Assembly: GCA_043783155.1 (NCBI GenBank)
Contig: JAYVZS010000128.1
Coordinates: 1-8,611 of the forward strand
DNA length: 8,611 bases
Origin: JAPLDA01 sp043783155
Lineage (GTDB): Bacteria > Bacteroidota > Bacteroidia > AKYH767-A > 2013-40CM-41-45
Direction: 5' to 3'
In this document: positions 6,701 to 8,611 of the stretch, in pieces
Numbering within the stretch: position 1 is the first letter of the stretch
How the letters are laid out: the number at the start of each line of letters is the position of its first letter
Notes under the pieces: model-generated
Told to the model about the DNA's origin: nothing
What the model saw: only the letters and a program-made list of their open reading frames with translations
Database searches by the model: none
Made by a program: the position numbers and the translations under genes

Positions 6701-8611
6701 ATATTAAATCCACCCGTATACTGGGATAAAACAGGTACAATAGCGATCGAATCCGGTTGAAAGAGGTCGACAAGAAGTGTACCGATGCAACCATTCGTAT
6801 CGGTTACAGTCGATGCGTATTCTCCTGCGGAAAGATTACAAATGGTATCGGTTGCCTGTTCATTCGACCACTGATAAGTATAACCAGGGGTTCCACCTGA
6901 AGCAACTACACTGATACAACCATTACTTCCTCCGTAGCAACTGATGTTATACCCGTTGAACAAAGTAACAGTAGGAACAATACTAATCGAAGTGGGCTGT
7001 GTAAGTGTAATTGAATCGGTAACAGAACATCCATTTGTGTCTGTTACTGTATATGCATAAGTTCCGGCCGACAAAGAAAACGCGGAATCAGTAGTACTTC
7101 CTCCATACGCCCAGGTGTAGGTATAAGAAGGTACACCGCCACTAGGGAATAACCGGATAGCACCATCAGAGAAACCGTTGCAACTGATGTTGTGTCCACC
7201 AATAAACTGACTCAGCGTATCAAGAATTGAAATCGGTGTAGGTTGAGTAAGTATATAGGCAAAATTCTGCGAGCAACCATTTGTATCTGTAATGGTCACG
7301 TTATACGATCCTGCGATCAATCCATTGTTATCTTCAGTTGTCGGACCGTTAGACCATAAAAAAGTATATGGCGCTGCTCCTCCGGATGTCGTTAAATCAA
7401 TTGCCCCTGAGTTGCCGCCATTACAACGAATCTCAAAGCCATTGAAGGAAGTAACCACTGCATTCGGAGCGAGTGTATCAGGTTCAGTAAGTGTAACGCC
7501 AAATGTAGCAGTACATCCGTTTGCATCTGTCACATTCACAGAATAAGACCCTGCTCCCAATCCTGTAAGACTGGATAATGTATCAGCCGGATTTCCGGTT
7601 GACCATAAATATGAATACGGTTGTGTTCCTCCGGATAAATAGACATTGATGGTTCCATTTGTGGAGCCGTTGCACGAGACGTTGTTGCCACCGGGGTAAG
7701 TGGAGACGACTATACTGTCTGCGTTCAGAGGCAATGGAGCAAGGAGAGTATCATATCCATCCGCTGAACATCCGTTCGCATCCACAATATGAACACTGAT
7801 TGGTCCGGCTGAAAGACCGCTTACAGTTTGCGTCGTATCAGATGTAGACCAGAAATAAGAATAAGCAGGTGTTCCTCCTGTCACAGAAACTGAATCACTT
7901 CCATTTGAATTTCCGGCACAGGTTATATTCACCCCTCCATTAAAGGTAACACTTGTGATAAGCGGTAATATGGTATCCGGTTGTGATAAATAAACCGATG
8001 CTGTATCCGTACAACCATTCAAATCTGTAACCGTCAGGAAATACGTTCCTACAGAAAGATGAATTAGGTTAGCAGTTGTTGCAGCGTTAGACCATAGGTA
8101 TGTGTAAGGAGTTGTTCCACCGGTAACCAATGTATTAATTGCTCCTGAAGATTCACCATGACAACCGATGTTGTATCCACCGGCACTTGTCGGGCTTGCA
8201 ACTACAGGATCGAGTGTATCCGGTTCTGTTAAAGTAACACTGTTTGTTGTAGCGCAACCATTTGTATCGGTTACAGTCACGTTATACGTTCCTGCGCCGA
8301 TGCCCGATAAATCCTGGGTAGTAGCAGCATTCGACCATGCATACGTATAAGGAGCAGTTCCGCCTGTAACGCCAAGATCTACCGATCCGTTTGTTAAACC
8401 CTTACATGTAATATTGAAGCCACCCGGGTAAAGCGAGACACTTACAACAGAAGAAAGAAGTGAGTCCGGTTGAGTAAGTGTATCATACGCACTTCCTGTA
8501 CATCCGTTTGCATCCGTTACCAAAACAGAAATAGGTCCGGCGCTTAAACCGGTTTCACTGGCAGTTGTATCACCTGAGGGTGTCCACAAATAATGATACG
8601 GTAATGTTCCA
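3775..8611 (-). CDS. Giant SprB-repeat/PKD-like T9SS type B surface adhesin, N-terminus outside window
   Basis: This is one uninterrupted frame of about 1,611 residues ending at TAG (3775-3777). It is open at the right edge: the residues before the TTG at 8589 read GTLPYHYL, which is ordinary repeat sequence, so that codon is an internal Leu and the true start lies upstream. Numbering below counts from that codon. Order: SprB-type units (1-850), PKD/Ig-like units (851-1506), and a type B C-terminal sorting domain (1507-1604). The SprB units repeat GGT-PYTYxWS, a GLSAGTY turn, VTDxNGC and a later NIxC. The PKD-like units repeat AGPxQxVC, GYxGTWTVxSGSG and FQWTITNGTC. The C-terminal domain places it with T9SS substrates secreted across the outer membrane and held at the cell surface. 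SprB-like proteins serve as gliding or attachment adhesins, but gliding cannot be concluded here. The SprF-family gene 80 nt downstream fits the known pairing for type B substrates. Cytoplasmic or metabolic roles are excluded by composition. Confidence 0.95.
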   Translation of the reverse strand, partial: GTLPYHYLWTPSGDTTASETGLSAGPISVLVTDANGCTGSAYDTLTQPDSLLSSVVSVSLYPGGFNITCKGLTNGSVDLGVTGGTAPYTYAWSNAATTQDLSGIGAGTYNVTVTDTNGCATTNSVTLTEPDTLDPVVASPTSAGGYNIGCHGESSGAINTLVTGGTTPYTYLWSNAATTANLIHLSVGTYFLTVTDLNGCTDTASVYLSQPDTILPLITSVTFNGGVNITCAGNSNGSDSVSVTGGTPAYSYFWSTSDTTQTVSGLSAGPISVHIVDANGCSADGYDTLLAPLPLNADSIVVSTYPGGNNVSCNGSTNGTINVYLSGGTQPYSYLWSTGNPADTLSSLTGLGAGSYSVNVTDANGCTATFGVTLTEPDTLAPNAVVTSFNGFEIRCNGGNSGAIDLTTSGGAAPYTFLWSNGPTTEDNNGLIAGSYNVTITDTNGCSQNFAYILTQPTPISILDTLSQFIGGHNISCNGFSDGAIRLFPSGGVPSYTYTWAYGGSTTDSAFSLSAGTYAYTVTDTNGCSVTDSITLTQPTSISIVPTVTLFNGYNISCYGGSNGCISVVASGGTPGYTYQWSNEQATDTICNLSAGEYASTVTDTNGCIGTLLVDLFQPDSIAIVPVLSQYTGGFNISCFGQSNGSINLTDTGGVLPYSYVWNPNTDTTQNVSGLTAGTYTVHIIDGNGCSSDSISITLNEPPAFTDTLTSTPTACGLNIGTVTVTVSGAVPPYTYAWNTPNLDITSTVDSLPSAIYSVVVTDSLGCTVSGSILVGNAANLSATDSTTDNICNGGHIGTATVYPSGGTAPYTYLWSTSPGDTTASVDSLGAGTYSCIVTDSNSCSYTIFITINQPAPLVFTPGPAQSVCGNSTTMAATLPAGYTGIWTVLSGSGTFGVGQNTNPNAQVDALSYTTNVFQWTITNGTCSDSNTVAITAYAPIVAIAGPPQSVCRDSAALDANGISGYVGTWTVLSGSATFSNIHDTASTVNNMTPGANVFQWTLTNGTCSDSSTVTIDYAPFFANAGGNHNVCGDSTTLFATAIAGFHGTWTLISGSGTIVPPDTNATIVVTGLGVGPNVFQWYITNGSCFDSSRATITAFAPVTVTGGSGQTVCPDTANLTATTVAGYTGAWTVVSGSGNFNPSANPLTQVTGMTSGTNIFQWTIGNGVCSANTRDTVNYDPAIANPGPNQTICVTNTTMQATLAPGYAGTWTHVSGGGAPVITNITNPVTTISNLPIGISIFRWSITNGTCHDSAIVSIDVSAAVTANAGPDQDACLNTATLAATLISGYIGTWSTVSGGANFSNLHDTAATITNLLVGNNIFQWTITNGVCTASDNVTVTNFPANAGSNDSTCGNSYVMTATLNPGYTGVWTILSGTGTFTPNTTTATATVSGLTLGNNTFMWTVTNGICRDSARVTILSSSPVTADAGSDTTICKVLSDKYTLDGSRPVVGSGVWTIYSGVGATIDNPNSSNAILHPALGINILVWTVMNGACVNSDSVDVTYKDDGSCFSELELPTAFSPNGDLFNPAYVIHGIEKYPVNSFKVFNRWGNLVYSKDNYQNQSDNLADWIGQNNSGDPLPEGTYFVILEIKNSNLSPSTRNTYVDLRR
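3778..4071 (-). other. Type B T9SS C-terminal domain (gliding-motility-associated, CHU_C-like)
   Basis: This is the last 98 residues of the adhesin. Hallmarks in order are ELPTAFSPNGDLFN, IHGIEKYPVNSFKVFNRWG, NLVY, an ADWIGQ segment in the usual WdG position, PLPEGTYFVIL, and the terminal strand TYVDLRR. The usual FSPNGDGxND loop is altered to NGDLFNP. This domain directs outer-membrane passage through the T9SS and, unlike type A domains, depends on a SprF-family partner in the systems tested. It is basic-residue-containing, in sharp contrast to the repeats before it. Confidence 0.93.
4072..6039 (-). repeat. PKD/Ig-like repeat array, eight units of about 243 nt
   Basis: The units, in reading order, lie at 5797-6039, 5557-5796, 5311-5556, 5068-5310, 4822-5067, 4579-4821, 4339-4578 and 4072-4338. 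Each starts near (A)NAGPxQxVC, continues with a TATLxxGYxGTWTVxSG core and closes with NxFQWTITNGxC before a TVTI strand. Each unit has two cysteines spaced by about 55-57 residues, likely a disulfide between the first and penultimate strands. The last unit is longer (89 codons) and most diverged, with an extra cysteine (DGSC) just before the sorting domain. Such domains commonly form the stalk between adhesive repeats and the type B C-terminal domain. Confidence 0.88.
6040..8611 (-). repeat. SprB-type repeat array, at least eleven units of about 243 nt
   Basis: Dividing at the GG(T/V)xPYxY motif gives units at 8359-8611 (cut by the edge), 8116-8358, 7873-8115, 7627-7872, 7378-7626, 7135-7377, 6892-7134, 6649-6891, 6421-6648, 6190-6420 and 6040-6189 (head only). 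Full units are 81-83 codons, but the two before the junction shrink to 76 and 77. The structural domain probably runs from the NIxC cysteine of one unit to the NGC cysteine of the next, about 50 residues, a likely disulfide. Linkers carry the TLTxPDT(L/I) signature. Protein similarity is high but DNA identity is only moderate, so the array is not freshly duplicated. More copies probably lie to the right. Confidence 0.93.

Noticed and set aside
4208..8350. Several open frames of 60-104 codons on either strand within the adhesin
   Set aside because: They recur at the same phase of successive repeats, overlap the obvious long frame and show no independent protein features; they are shadows of repeat composition.
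4072..8611. CRISPR-like regular spacing of repeated DNA
   Set aside because: The period is about 243 nt, repeats are diverged and lie wholly inside one coding frame; there are no short identical repeats with unique spacers.

Overview
The window looks like a chromosomal segment from a Bacteroidota bacterium with a type IX secretion system (T9SS), possibly of the Chitinophagales/Sphingobacteriales/Flavobacteriales sort. The evidence is a PorP/SprF-family barrel, a PorE-like OmpA lipoprotein, a giant SprB-repeat adhesin with a gliding-motility/type B C-terminal sorting domain, moderate-to-low GC, and A-rich leaders without a clear Shine-Dalgarno. The sequence alone does not settle genus or order.

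Layout. About 90% of the window is one minus-strand gene set, read from right to left. (1) 8611-3775: the C-terminal ~1,611 residues of a giant surface protein whose start lies beyond the right edge. It has at least eleven SprB-type units (one cut by the edge), then eight PKD/Ig-like units, then a type B T9SS C-terminal domain. (2) 3694-2771: a complete PorP/SprF-family outer-membrane protein. (3) 2640-712: a complete lipoprotein with TPR, beta-propeller, carboxypeptidase-regulatory-like and OmpA_C domains (PorE architecture), followed by a strong intrinsic terminator at 655-689. At the left edge, 3-269 on the plus strand is the tail of an unrecognised gene. It converges on the cluster and has its own terminator at 307-344. 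The gene-free stretch between the two terminators holds a GC-rich, REP-like palindromic repeat at 475-514.

How the genes may work together. Type B T9SS substrates in Flavobacterium johnsoniae depend on a SprF-family partner encoded next to the substrate, so the adhesin and the barrel are probably a matched substrate/partner pair. The OmpA lipoprotein probably sits in the periplasmic leaflet of the outer membrane and grips peptidoglycan, and may anchor the adhesin-barrel complex. The first inference follows known family biology. The dedicated-anchor role is my hypothesis.

Within the adhesin, both repeat arrays share a unit length near 81 residues (243 nt) although their motifs differ. Each array shows signs of higher-order duplication: about three units in the SprB part and about four in the PKD-like part. 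The arrays are almost free of lysine and arginine (about 13 in ~1,506 residues), carry paired cysteines in each unit, and are dense in D-S/T-x motifs that could be Bacteroidota O-glycosylation sites. I see no tRNA, rRNA, CRISPR array, insertion sequence or riboswitch.
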